The position numbers were made by a program, and so were the translations under genes. From the NCBI RefSeq assembly GCF_004122105.1, contig NZ_SBKN01000001.1:62001-126000 (forward strand): a stretch of DNA of 64,000 nt, read 5' to 3'. The DNA is from Flavobacterium stagni. GTDB lineage: Bacteria > Bacteroidota > Bacteroidia > Flavobacteriales > Flavobacteriaceae. Positions 45,376 through 52,905 of the stretch are shown here, one piece after another. The notes beneath the pieces were generated by a model. It did not search any database. It saw only the letters and a list, made by a program, of their open reading frames with translations, and was not told the DNA's origin. Every line of letters starts with the position of its first letter. Position 1 is the first letter of the stretch.

Positions 45376-45385
45376 TAAAAAACAA

Positions 45386-45934
45386 ATGGCAAAAATCTTA
45401 GATAAAATACTTATAGTTGACGTAGAAGCAACTTGTTGGGAAGGTAAACCACCACATGGTATGGAAAGTGAAATTATTGAAATTGGAATTTGTCTATTAG
45501 ATGTAAAATCAGGAGAAATATCAGAAAATAGAGGTATTTTAGTAAAACCTGAAAAATCTGTCATAAGCCCTTTTTGCAAAGAACTTACATCAATTACTCA
45601 AGAAATGATCGATGCAGAAGGTATTTCTTTCAAAGAAGCTTGTAATGTATTGAGGAATGAATATAAAAGTCAAAGTAGGGCTTGGGCTAGTTTTGGAGCT
45701 TATGATTTTAATCAGTTTCAAAAACAGTGTAATTTAACTGGATTACCTTATCCATTTAATAGTTCTCATATTAATGTTAAAACACTTTTCGCTCTAAAAA
45801 AGAAATTGATTCACGAACAAGGAATGGCTGGAGCATTAGCAATTTTAGACATTCCTTTAGAGGGAAAACATCATAGAGGTGTTGATGATGCAAAGAATAT
45901 TGCAAAAATTATGAATTGGATTTTAACTAATTAG
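45386..45934 (+). CDS. ERI1-like 3'-5' exonuclease (DEDDh)
   Basis: 182 residues from MAKILDKILIVDVEAT. All four DEDDh catalytic positions are seen: Asp12 and Glu14 in VDVEATCW, Asp107 in GAYDFNQF, and His163/Asp168 in HHRGVDDA. The spacing and the motif EATCW are characteristic of the ERI1/KapD branch, which trims RNA, rather than DnaQ proofreading subunits. An ORF extension to 45254 overlaps the preceding gene in another frame and is not supported. Likely co-expressed with the upstream unknown gene. A role in RNA turnover or phage defence is inferred from its place in the island. Confidence 0.85.
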   Translation: MAKILDKILIVDVEATCWEGKPPHGMESEIIEIGICLLDVKSGEISENRGILVKPEKSVISPFCKELTSITQEMIDAEGISFKEACNVLRNEYKSQSRAWASFGAYDFNQFQKQCNLTGLPYPFNSSHINVKTLFALKKKLIHEQGMAGALAILDIPLEGKHHRGVDDAKNIAKIMNWILTN

Positions 45935-46055
45935 TAAATAGCCTCAATTGCGCAAAGTCCCGCGCTCTGCGAATTCTCCTGACTTCGTAGCTCGTAAACC
46001 ACCTAAAAATTATTATTTGTTACCACACGAAAGATTCGCGCGGCAGTAGGGGAAG

Positions 46056-46074
46056 TAAACCCACGCTATCAGGG
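46056..46074 (+). repeat. Island repeat F, right end only
   Basis: AACCCACGCTATCAGGG matches the right terminus of the family, at the boundary with the core gene for an O-methyltransferase. The left part is not recognisable; 45935-46055 instead has other sequence with a GCGCGG-rich segment. It marks the right edge of the island. Confidence 0.6.
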
Positions 46075-46111
46075 TCAAACAATAGCCTTCGCAAATTCCA
46101 GTTTCTATTCG

Positions 46112-46119
46112 TACTTTTG
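46112..46119 (+). promoter_or_regulatory. -7 box of the O-methyltransferase gene
   Basis: TACTTTTG fits TAnnTTTG, 16 bases before the ATG at 46136, so the leader is about 12 bases. Confidence 0.6.
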
Positions 46120-46135
46120 CCGAAAATTCATCCTT

Positions 46136-46777
46136 ATGCATTTCATCTCTGAAGAACTGGAATTGTATGTCGAACGGCATTCGCAAAACGAACCGGAATT
46201 GTTGGTGCAACTCTTTCGCGAAACGCACCAAAAGGTATTGCAACCGCGCATGCTCAGTGGGCATTTCCAAGGCAGGGTGTTAAGTATGCTATCGAAAATC
46301 ATTCGCCCCAAACACATTCTCGAAATTGGAACCTATACCGGATACGCTGCACTTTGCTTGGCCGAAGGTTTAGCCCCTGAAGGCACATTGGACACCATTG
46401 ACATCAAAGAGGAATTGGTGGGCATCCAACACAAATACTTCAACCTTTCCCCTTGGAAAGACCAAATCACCGCGCACTTGGGCAATGCCCTAGAGGTGAT
46501 TCCGACGCTGGATAAAAAATTTGACTTGGTGTTTATCGACGCCGATAAAGAAAACTACATCGCCTATTTCCACCTCATCGTCCCGATGATGAATCCGGGC
46601 GGGATTATTTTATCCGATAATGTATTGTGGAGTGGAAAAGTCTTGGAGGAATTGGATCCACGAGATACGAGTACGAAAGTGCTGCTGGAATACAACGCGC
46701 TTTTGAAAAACGATCCGCGCGTAGAAACGGTCTTACTACCCATCCGCGATGGATTGACCGTGAGTCGGGTGCTGTAA
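46136..46777 (+). CDS. Class I SAM-dependent O-methyltransferase
   Basis: 213-residue cytoplasmic enzyme of the catechol/caffeoyl-CoA O-methyltransferase type. ILEIGTYTGYAALCLAEGL is the SAM-binding loop, DTIDIKEEL the ribose-binding acidic residue, VFIDADKENYIAY the metal-binding Asp, and LSDNVLWSG a second metal motif. A divalent metal-dependent reaction is expected; the substrate is unknown. First core-type gene right of the accessory island, with higher GC codon use. It abuts the convergent PAP2 gene with no space. Confidence 0.92.
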   Translation: MHFISEELELYVERHSQNEPELLVQLFRETHQKVLQPRMLSGHFQGRVLSMLSKIIRPKHILEIGTYTGYAALCLAEGLAPEGTLDTIDIKEELVGIQHKYFNLSPWKDQITAHLGNALEVIPTLDKKFDLVFIDADKENYIAYFHLIVPMMNPGGIILSDNVLWSGKVLEELDPRDTSTKVLLEYNALLKNDPRVETVLLPIRDGLTVSRVL

Positions 46778-47332
46778 TTATTGTTTTAAAACGAACTTGC
46801 GAAACAAGCGGTAAGCGCCATAGCCGTAGAGCGCTCCAAAAAGATAGCCGGTCAAAATATCACCGGGGTAATGCAAGCCCAAATAAATACGGCTGTACGC
46901 AAAAATCAGCGGAAACAAAAACAACAGTGCCGCGTATTTGTAATACGAGCGCAACAGCGCAAAGACCAAAACCGTTGTCGCCATGGAATTGGTGGCATGT
47001 CCAGAATAAAAGCTATAGGTATCACTGCATTTCACTACACGTATCAAACCCTGTAAAGCGGGTTCGTTACACGGTCGCAAGCGCATGAAATAATTCTTGA
47101 ATAAATTGGCTGATTGGTCGGTGACCACCAACAACAGTGCCGTACACAACAGCAAATACAGAAAGTTGGTTTTGCCTAATTTTTTATACGCCAAAAATAA
47201 AATGACGGCAAAATAAGGCGCCCAATGCAGCTGTTTGGTTATAAACAACCAGAGTCCGTCATACGTTGACGAACCCAGGTTATTTAAAAATATCATCAGG
47301 GATTGGTCCCAAGCTATGAGTTGGTCGATCAC
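46778..47332 (-). CDS. PAP2-family membrane phosphatase
   Basis: 184-residue membrane protein with five or six helices. The three phosphatase motifs are present: KNYFMRLRP (KxxxxxxRP), YSGHAT (PSGH-like, here YSGH), and SRIYLGLHYPGDILTG (SRxxxxxHxxxD). Members act on undecaprenyl diphosphate or other lipid phosphates; recycling of the cell wall carrier is the likely role but is inferred. It overlaps the tatA/B-like gene by 1 base and is probably co-transcribed with it. Confidence 0.9.
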   Translation of the reverse strand: MIDQLIAWDQSLMIFLNNLGSSTYDGLWLFITKQLHWAPYFAVILFLAYKKLGKTNFLYLLLCTALLLVVTDQSANLFKNYFMRLRPCNEPALQGLIRVVKCSDTYSFYSGHATNSMATTVLVFALLRSYYKYAALLFLFPLIFAYSRIYLGLHYPGDILTGYLFGALYGYGAYRLFRKFVLKQ

Positions 47333-47691
47333 TAGCGTTTGCGTTTTATAGGTCCGGTCATGGACTCAATATCTTCTTCGACTTGTTGCACAGGATTGGG
47401 TAAATCCAACAACGATTCGTCTCCTAAATCAATATATCCGGCGGGGCCAACACTTTCCTTGGCTTGATCAACCTCTTTGGTAAAGGTTTCGGTCAATTCC
47501 TTCATGGAGTCGGTTATCCCTTCGGTTTGCGCACTTTTCTGAATTTCGTGTTTGATTTCGTTGGTCGTACTTTTCAAATTGGCCATGAACTTCCCAAACG
47601 TGCGGGCAAATTCAGGGATTTTATCCGTCCCGAAAAGCATCAACGCGATAAAGATGATGAAGATTAATTCGCCTCCTCCTATTCCAAACAT
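47332..47691 (-). CDS. TatA/TatB-like twin-arginine translocase subunit
   Basis: 119 residues: a short N-terminal membrane helix (about 8-22, LIFIIFIALMLFG), the hinge with FGTDKIPEFARTFG, then an amphipathic helix and a long charged tail. The layout is that of TatA/TatB; the tail and the FARTFGKFMANL sequence favour a TatB-like form, but the two cannot be separated safely. It would help export folded proteins. Promoter box TACCTTTG at 47711-47718, about 20 bases upstream. Followed by the PAP2 gene. Confidence 0.88.
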   Translation of the reverse strand: MFGIGGGELIFIIFIALMLFGTDKIPEFARTFGKFMANLKSTTNEIKHEIQKSAQTEGITDSMKELTETFTKEVDQAKESVGPAGYIDLGDESLLDLPNPVQQVEEDIESMTGPIKRKR

Positions 47692-47710
47692 AATTCTTGT
47701 ATTAGTGTCG

Positions 47711-47718
47711 CAAAGGTA
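47711..47718 (-). promoter_or_regulatory. -7 box of the tat-PAP2 unit
   Basis: TACCTTTG on the minus strand, exact TAnnTTTG match, about 20 bases before the ATG at 47691; leader about 16 bases. It lies between the M1 peptidase stop (47727) and the tat gene. Confidence 0.65.
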
Positions 47719-47726
47719 CGAAGTAA

Positions 47727-49970
47727 TTAGTCAAATTTCGACTTCACTTCTTGTTTTGGCCACACGTTATTTTGTGTATCAATATCGGCCGTTTCCTCTT
47801 TGGGGTCTACGGTAATTTTGGTAATCGCTTTGGTTGTGGCAAACGTACGGCTCACTTCCTTGTCGTTCATACGCCAGATTTGTGCTGGAAATTGGTGCAT
47901 TTCAGTCGTTCCGTCTTCAAAGGTGAGCTCGACCAACAACGGCATTACCAATCCGCCCGGCTTATCAAACGTTACTTGATAGAAGAACTTCGGTTCTTTT
48001 AATTTTGCACGTTCTTCGGCGGTAAAATGTTCGTTAACATAGGTGTCCAAAGCTTTGAAATCCTTAATCACAAACGGTTTGTTCAATTCGGGTTTGTAAT
48101 CACTGCTGCCTTCTTCGATCATATAGACCATCGGACCCACATCTGCATTGCGACGGCGGCGTTTTTTCATAAACTCCTCCACTTCTTTCGAAGGTTCGTT
48201 GCTGACAAAATACTTCTTCACTTCTTTGATGCCAATGTCGTTGTAATCGGTGGTAAAGAACCATCCTCTCCAGAACCAATCCAAGTCAAACGCCGACGCA
48301 TCTTCCATGGTACGGAAGAAATCTTCGGGCGTTGGGTGTTTGAACTTCCAACGGTTGGCGTAAGTTTTAAAGGCATAATCAAACAATTCACGCCCCATAA
48401 TGGTTTCGCGTAAAATATTCAATCCACAAGCGGGTTTGCCATAGGCATTATTCCCAAACTGACGGATGCTTTCCGAATTGGTCATGATAGGCTCTAAGTT
48501 TTTTTGGTCACCACTCATATACGGTACTATATTTTTGGCCGGACCACGTGTTGCAGGGAATTTAGGATCCCACTCCATCAAGGCCATGTATTCCATAAAC
48601 GAGTTCAATCCTTCGTCCATCCACGTCCATTGGCGCTCGTCAGAATTGACAATCATTGGGAAGAAATTATGTCCCACTTCGTGCACAATCACGGAGATCA
48701 TACCATTCTTTACACGGTCAGTATATTTTCCATCGGCATCCGGACGACCCCAGTTCCAACAAATCATGGGGTATTCCATCCCTTGGTCTTGGGCATGCAC
48801 CGAAACCGCTTTGGGATAGGGATAATCGAAAGTATGGCTGGAATAACTTTTTAAAGTGTGCGCCACGACACGGGTTGAATATTCACCCCACAACGGATTT
48901 CCTTCTTTGGGATATACAGAAACTGCCATGACATTTTTTGTGGCTAATTTCACCGCCATCGCGTCCATGATAAACTTACGGGAAGTGGCAAATCCAAAGT
49001 CGCGTACATTATCCGCTTTAAACTTCCACGTTTTCTTTTTGTCTGAAAATCCTTTTTCGGCAGCTGTAGCTTCTTCTTGGGTTACAATTACAACGGGTTT
49101 GTCAAACGACTTTTCCGCTTCCGCATAACGCGCCAATTGAGCGGGTGTGAAGATTTCGTTACGGTTCATCAGGGTACCTGTAGCTTCCATGATATGGTCA
49201 GCAGGTACGGTGATTTCTACTTCGAAATTCCCAAACGGTAAAGCAAACTCTCCCGAACCCCAGAACTGTTGGTTTTGCCACCCTTCCACATCGTTGTACA
49301 CGGCCATACGCGGATAGAATTGGGCTACAATGTACAGGTTGTTTCCGTCAGCATCAAAGTGTTCGTAACCCGAACGGCCGCCATCCAATAGGTAATTGTT
49401 GATGTTGTACCACCATTTGATGTTCAAACTAATCTTTTCACCATGGGCCAAAGGCTTGGGCAACTCCACGCGCATCATCGTTTGGTTGACGCTATAGGCC
49501 ATCGGTTTACCCGCAGCATCTTTGATATATTCGATATTGAAGCCGCCATCAAAGCGTTCTTCCAAATATTTACGTGAGAATTGTTGCGCGCCCAACGCCG
49601 GTTCGGTACGGTCACCGTTTTGCAAGGGAGACAACGACTTGCGGCTGTGTTGGTTTTGATCCAATTGAATCCAAAGGTAATCCAATGCTTCTTTGGCGTT
49701 GTTGGTATAGGTAATGACTTCCGAGCCGTACACTTTTTGGTTGCGGTCGTCCAATTCCACTTTGATTTTGTAATCGGCTTGCTGTTGGTAGTACTCAGGC
49801 CCCGGTGCTCCCGATGCCGTACGGTACATATTGGGCGTAGCCAACACATCATACATTTGCTTGAACTTATCCGGATTGCGGTAATTCGGATCGGGTTTTG
49901 GCGTTTCCTGAGCCACCACAAGAGCGGTAGTCAACAAACTTACAAGTAGAAAATTGGATTGCTTTGTCAT
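47727..49970 (-). CDS. M1-family metallopeptidase, secreted
   Basis: 747 residues with a signal peptide (cleaved near VVAQE, residue 21). The zinc site is VIVHEVGHNFFPMIV (HExxH) with the third ligand Glu 19 residues on, in WMDEGLNSFMEYMA. The expected GAMEN exopeptidase motif is replaced by a QGMEYPMICW-type sequence, as in a Bacteroidota subgroup of M1-like proteins. N-terminal beta-saddle domain (about 50-260) and helical C-terminal part. Probably periplasmic or surface peptide processing. No partner gene. Followed downstream by the tat gene on the same strand. Confidence 0.9.
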   Translation of the reverse strand: MTKQSNFLLVSLLTTALVVAQETPKPDPNYRNPDKFKQMYDVLATPNMYRTASGAPGPEYYQQQADYKIKVELDDRNQKVYGSEVITYTNNAKEALDYLWIQLDQNQHSRKSLSPLQNGDRTEPALGAQQFSRKYLEERFDGGFNIEYIKDAAGKPMAYSVNQTMMRVELPKPLAHGEKISLNIKWWYNINNYLLDGGRSGYEHFDADGNNLYIVAQFYPRMAVYNDVEGWQNQQFWGSGEFALPFGNFEVEITVPADHIMEATGTLMNRNEIFTPAQLARYAEAEKSFDKPVVIVTQEEATAAEKGFSDKKKTWKFKADNVRDFGFATSRKFIMDAMAVKLATKNVMAVSVYPKEGNPLWGEYSTRVVAHTLKSYSSHTFDYPYPKAVSVHAQDQGMEYPMICWNWGRPDADGKYTDRVKNGMISVIVHEVGHNFFPMIVNSDERQWTWMDEGLNSFMEYMALMEWDPKFPATRGPAKNIVPYMSGDQKNLEPIMTNSESIRQFGNNAYGKPACGLNILRETIMGRELFDYAFKTYANRWKFKHPTPEDFFRTMEDASAFDLDWFWRGWFFTTDYNDIGIKEVKKYFVSNEPSKEVEEFMKKRRRRNADVGPMVYMIEEGSSDYKPELNKPFVIKDFKALDTYVNEHFTAEERAKLKEPKFFYQVTFDKPGGLVMPLLVELTFEDGTTEMHQFPAQIWRMNDKEVSRTFATTKAITKITVDPKEETADIDTQNNVWPKQEVKSKFD

Positions 49971-50033
49971 TAGTGTTTGTTTTTTAGGGTCATAAAAATA
50001 CTTTTTTCTCGTTGGAGGCCAAGTATTCCCAAA

Positions 50034-50528
50034 TTATTTTAACATTCCTTTAGTTTTTTCAGCATCCAACACAAGTGTCTGTTTTCCTCCATTGAATTGA
50101 AAATGCATCATATTTTCTTGTTCGTCAAAAACCTCCGTCAGGATAGTATTGGACACTTCGATTTGAGTTACCTTGGCTACATCGGCACAATTCAAATAGC
50201 AAACCAATACGTTTCCATCGAGTTCGCTGCTCTTAAACGTGATCGGCTTTCCTTGGTGGTTGACCGTGATTTTGAGTTGGTCCAAAAGGTATTTTTTCAA
50301 ATCTTCGGTATCGGTAGATGATTGTTTGTCCGTTCCTAAAAAATGTTTGGTTTTGTATTTTTTATCCAATGCCGAATTGAGGTCATCGACAAAAATACGG
50401 GCGGTAATTTCCAATCGTTTTTTGGCCACATTGTGATTGACCTGATAAATGGCCATGTAAAATTTGTGTAGGGTAAAACTGGAACACAGCACCCATACCA
50501 AAAGGAAAAGGACATTATTTTTTTTCAT
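50034..50528 (-). CDS. DUF6702 family protein
   Basis: 164 residues with an N-terminal signal or anchor (LFLLVWVLCSSFTLHKF). The conserved start of the mature part, HKFYMAIYQVNHN followed by LEITARIFVDDLNSAL, is typical of DUF6702, a small Bacteroidota family often encoded next to an M1 peptidase, as here (63 bases upstream of it on the same strand). Probably periplasmic. Function unknown. Overlaps the end of the upstream carboxypeptidase-like-domain gene by 14 bases, so the three genes likely form one operon. Confidence 0.85.
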   Translation of the reverse strand: MKKNNVLFLLVWVLCSSFTLHKFYMAIYQVNHNVAKKRLEITARIFVDDLNSALDKKYKTKHFLGTDKQSSTDTEDLKKYLLDQLKITVNHQGKPITFKSSELDGNVLVCYLNCADVAKVTQIEVSNTILTEVFDEQENMMHFQFNGGKQTLVLDAEKTKGMLK

Positions 50529-51264
50529 CGCTTTCTTTGGGTTTTAAAAATTCGACGAGCAACTGACTCAGTTTAAACTTTAACGGGATTAAGTTATCGG
50601 ATTTGACCAATGCGCGCACCTCAGCGTTTTCCACAGCATAGTATTGAAACGCTTTAACCTGATCGGGCGCCAAATGCAATTGGTCGGCGAAATAAAGCGA
50701 ATCCAGTTTAGTGGTCAAGGCGGCTAACGCCAATTCTTTTCGTTCGACTTCCAACTCTTTTTTAAGCATGGCGGTACGACCGGTAATCGCGTTAATCATG
50801 GGATCGAGCGGCATTCCTCCTAACGGAATCATCAGAATTTGCCAGGGAGAAAACTGGCCTGCAGTACGCAATTTCCGTTCGGCCGGCGTATAGTGTTTAG
50901 GCTTGTAGTCGATGATTCCCATTTTTTGCGCATCGAGTTTGACCACACGCACTTCGTCCAAATTATAGACGGCAGCTCTTAGTTTGACTACCAATTGTTT
51001 TTTCTTGTAAAGGGCTTCGTCAATTTTCACAAACTGTTCTTCATAGCCAACGGCAGAAATTTTGAGCGCTTCATTGAGTTGTACGGGAATGCGAAAGCGC
51101 CCCGTTTCATTGGTCATGACGGTGGCATTGGTCACAATATTAGACACGTTGATGTTTGCGAGTTCGTTGCGCAGTTCCGACACAACAAGTCCTTCGAGCC
51201 AAACGGGTTCGTTCTGACTCCAACTGCATTGGATCACGAAAAGAAGAAAAAGCCATTTCCGCAT
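50515..51264 (-). CDS. Carboxypeptidase-like regulatory-domain protein
   Basis: 249 residues with a signal peptide (WLFLLFVIQCSWSQ). The N-terminal domain (about 22-95) is the beta-sandwich CarboxypepD_reg-like type: VWLEGLVVSELRNELANINV, ETGRFRIPV and LKISAVGYEEQ. The C-terminal helical part (about 150-249) has no recognised fold. In this phylum such domains usually sit on TonB-dependent receptors or surface proteins, but here the barrel is absent. First of three genes with DUF6702 and the M1 peptidase. Partner and function unknown. Confidence 0.8.
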   Translation of the reverse strand: MRKWLFLLFVIQCSWSQNEPVWLEGLVVSELRNELANINVSNIVTNATVMTNETGRFRIPVQLNEALKISAVGYEEQFVKIDEALYKKKQLVVKLRAAVYNLDEVRVVKLDAQKMGIIDYKPKHYTPAERKLRTAGQFSPWQILMIPLGGMPLDPMINAITGRTAMLKKELEVERKELALAALTTKLDSLYFADQLHLAPDQVKAFQYYAVENAEVRALVKSDNLIPLKFKLSQLLVEFLKPKESDEKK

Positions 51265-51328
51265 GGGGTAAAAATACCGAAAACCAAAAGGTTGTTTCCA
51301 ACCATCAGTCTAAATTTTTGTTAATTGT

Positions 51329-51336
51329 TACCTTTG
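51329..51336 (+). promoter_or_regulatory. -7 box of pepE
   Basis: TACCTTTG, exact TAnnTTTG match, 23 bases before the ATG at 51360; leader about 19 bases. Confidence 0.6.
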
Positions 51337-51359
51337 TGCGAATTGAAATCGGATTTCCA

Positions 51360-52063
51360 TGAAAAAAATGATCATCGCTAGTACGTCGACCTTACACGGC
51401 GGCACCTATTTGGAGTATTTGTTACCAATGCTTGAACACCATTTTTCCAACGCCAAAACGATTGTTTTTATTCCGTTTGCCCGACCTGGCGGAATTTCCC
51501 ATGATGAGTATACCGCCAAAGTGAGTGACGCTTTCGCAAAAATTGGAAAATCCGTGGTGGGCTTGCATACGTTTGCCGACCCGAAACAAGCGGTCATGGA
51601 AGCTGAAGGAATTTTTACCGGCGGAGGCAATACGTTTCAGTTGGTTTCCCAATTGTATGCCTTAGATCTTTGGGACAGTTTGCGTGCGGCATTAGAAAAA
51701 GGCACTCCATATTTGGGTTGTAGTGCAGGCAGTAATATCACAGGAGTGTCGATGCAAACCACGAACGATATGCCAATAGTGTATCCGCCATCGTTTCAAA
51801 CCTTGGGTGCGATTCCTTTCAATTTGAATCCGCACTATTTGGACCCGGATGCAAACAGCACCCACATGGGCGAGACGCGGGAAACCCGAATCAAAGAATT
51901 TCATGTATACAACCGTTTACCCGTTTTAGGGTTACGCGAAGGGAGTTGGCTGGAAGTTCACGGGGGCACAATTACTTTACGTGGCGCTTTAACCGCACGT
52001 TTATTTCTACAAGGGCAAGAACCCGTGGAATTGGAATCGGGAACGAATTTGAGTGATTTATAA
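51360..52063 (+). CDS. pepE: Dipeptidase E (peptidase S51)
   Basis: 234-residue cytoplasmic serine peptidase of family S51, which cleaves dipeptides with N-terminal aspartate. GIFTGGGNTFQLV near residue 80 and YLGCSAGSNITG (nucleophile Ser in GxSAGS, near 122) are hallmarks, with the catalytic His in FNLNPHYLDPD and an Asp/Glu-rich motif near THMGETR. Starts after a TAnnTTTG box and ends in a good terminator. Single-gene unit, divergent from the carboxypeptidase-like-domain gene. Confidence 0.93.
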
Positions 52064-52066
52064 AAA

Positions 52067-52095
52067 ACAAAGCCTTCTTGAAAGGCTTTTTTTTG
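52067..52095 (+). terminator. Terminator of pepE
   Basis: AAAGCCTT-C-TTG-AAAGGCTTTTTTTT: 8-bp stem with a 4-base loop and a long T-run, directly after the pepE stop. Confidence 0.85.
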
Positions 52096-52148
52096 GGCAT
52101 AAAAAAAACCTCCAGAATCATCTGAAGGTTTTTGGTGGAGCGGAAGAC
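52096..52148 (-). repeat. 53-bp duplicate of the tRNA-Gly 3' end and terminator
   Basis: Identical to 52216-52268, 120 bases away. It includes a terminator hairpin (AACCTTCAGA/TCTGGAGGTT on the minus strand) and the tRNA 3' end (GTCTTCCGCTCCA on the minus strand). The bases after it (52149-52195) resemble a scrambled tRNA-Gly, with CGAGTTTGCTCGAAC and CTTCTTTCGC remnants. Confidence 0.9.
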
Positions 52149-52196
52149 CTACCTTAGGCAGGCAGGCGAGTTTGCTCGAACTTCTTTCGCTTATGT
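52149..52196 (-). pseudogene. Remnant of a second tRNA-Gly
   Basis: Between the duplicated 3' end and 52196 the sequence no longer folds as a tRNA: the anticodon arm is gone, and only a T-arm-like GAGTTTGCTCGAAC and an acceptor-like end TTCTTTCGC remain. It reads as an eroded tandem copy of the intact tRNA-Gly 60 bases further on. Confidence 0.5.
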
Positions 52197-52220
52197 GTTT
52201 TTTATGATAAAAAATGGCAT

Positions 52221-52254
52221 AAAAAAAACCTCCAGAATCATCTGAAGGTTTTTG
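52221..52254 (-). terminator. Terminator after tRNA-Gly
   Basis: On the minus strand AACCTTCAGA/TCTGGAGGTT with loop TGAT and a following run of eight T; one G-U pair. It is also foldable on the plus strand. It lies directly after the encoded CCA of the tRNA. Confidence 0.8.
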
Positions 52255-52255
52255 G

Positions 52256-52331
<76 letters not shown>

Positions 52332-52464
52332 TTTTGTGAGTGCAAATATAAGACGATTGTTTTTACTTGTGCAAGTTTTTTTTAAAATTTTTTTGTCGGA
52401 ATTTTAGACTCGATTTCCCGTAAACGCTAACGTTTTTAGAATTAATCCCTTACGGTCATCGCTT

Positions 52465-52905
52465 ATGACATTGCGCATTCAAAAAATAGATTCGGCTACC
52501 ACCTACCCCCTACGGCAGGTGGTATTACGACCGGGAAAGCCGCCGGAAAGCTGTCTATTTGCGGGAGATGATTTACCTTCAACAACCCATTGGGGGGCTT
52601 ATGTTGGGGAAGAATTAGCAGGAATTCTTTCGGTATACGAACAATTCCATCCCTCCTTTTCGGAAAACTACCAATTCCAATTGCGCGGCATGGCTGTTTT
52701 ACCAAATTACCAAGGTCAATCGATTGGTAAACAATTACTTTTGGCGGTGGAAAATGCTATGTTTACAACACAAGATGTGCGAATTTGGTGCAATGCCCGT
52801 TCGAGTGCCGTCGGTTTTTATGCGCTTTTGGGATACGAAACGGTAGGCGATGAATTTGAGATTCCATCGGTAGGTCCTCATTTTATAATGACTAAAAAAC
52901 GATGA
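52465..52905 (+). CDS. GNAT-family acetyltransferase
   Basis: 146-residue acetyl-CoA-dependent N-acetyltransferase. The acetyl-CoA motif A is LRGMAVLPNYQGQSIGKQLL (about 74-93; Q/RxxGxG/A as QGQSIG), and NARSSAVGFYALLGYE near the C-terminus is motif B. The start overlaps no other gene. Its stop overlaps the start of the L,D-transpeptidase gene by 4 bases. Substrate unknown. Confidence 0.9.
   Translation: MTLRIQKIDSATTYPLRQVVLRPGKPPESCLFAGDDLPSTTHWGAYVGEELAGILSVYEQFHPSFSENYQFQLRGMAVLPNYQGQSIGKQLLLAVENAMFTTQDVRIWCNARSSAVGFYALLGYETVGDEFEIPSVGPHFIMTKKR

Noticed and set aside
45254..45385. Longer start for the ERI1-like exonuclease
   Set aside because: It overlaps the preceding gene in another frame; the conserved nuclease fold begins at MAKILDKILIVDVEAT.
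46013..46317. Small minus-strand ORFs at the island's right border
   Set aside because: They overlap the O-methyltransferase start and have no recognisable features.
47727..49970. Minus-strand M1 peptidase region also read as plus-strand ORFs (for example 48027-48413)
   Set aside because: These are shadows of the real gene; none shows a domain or start context.
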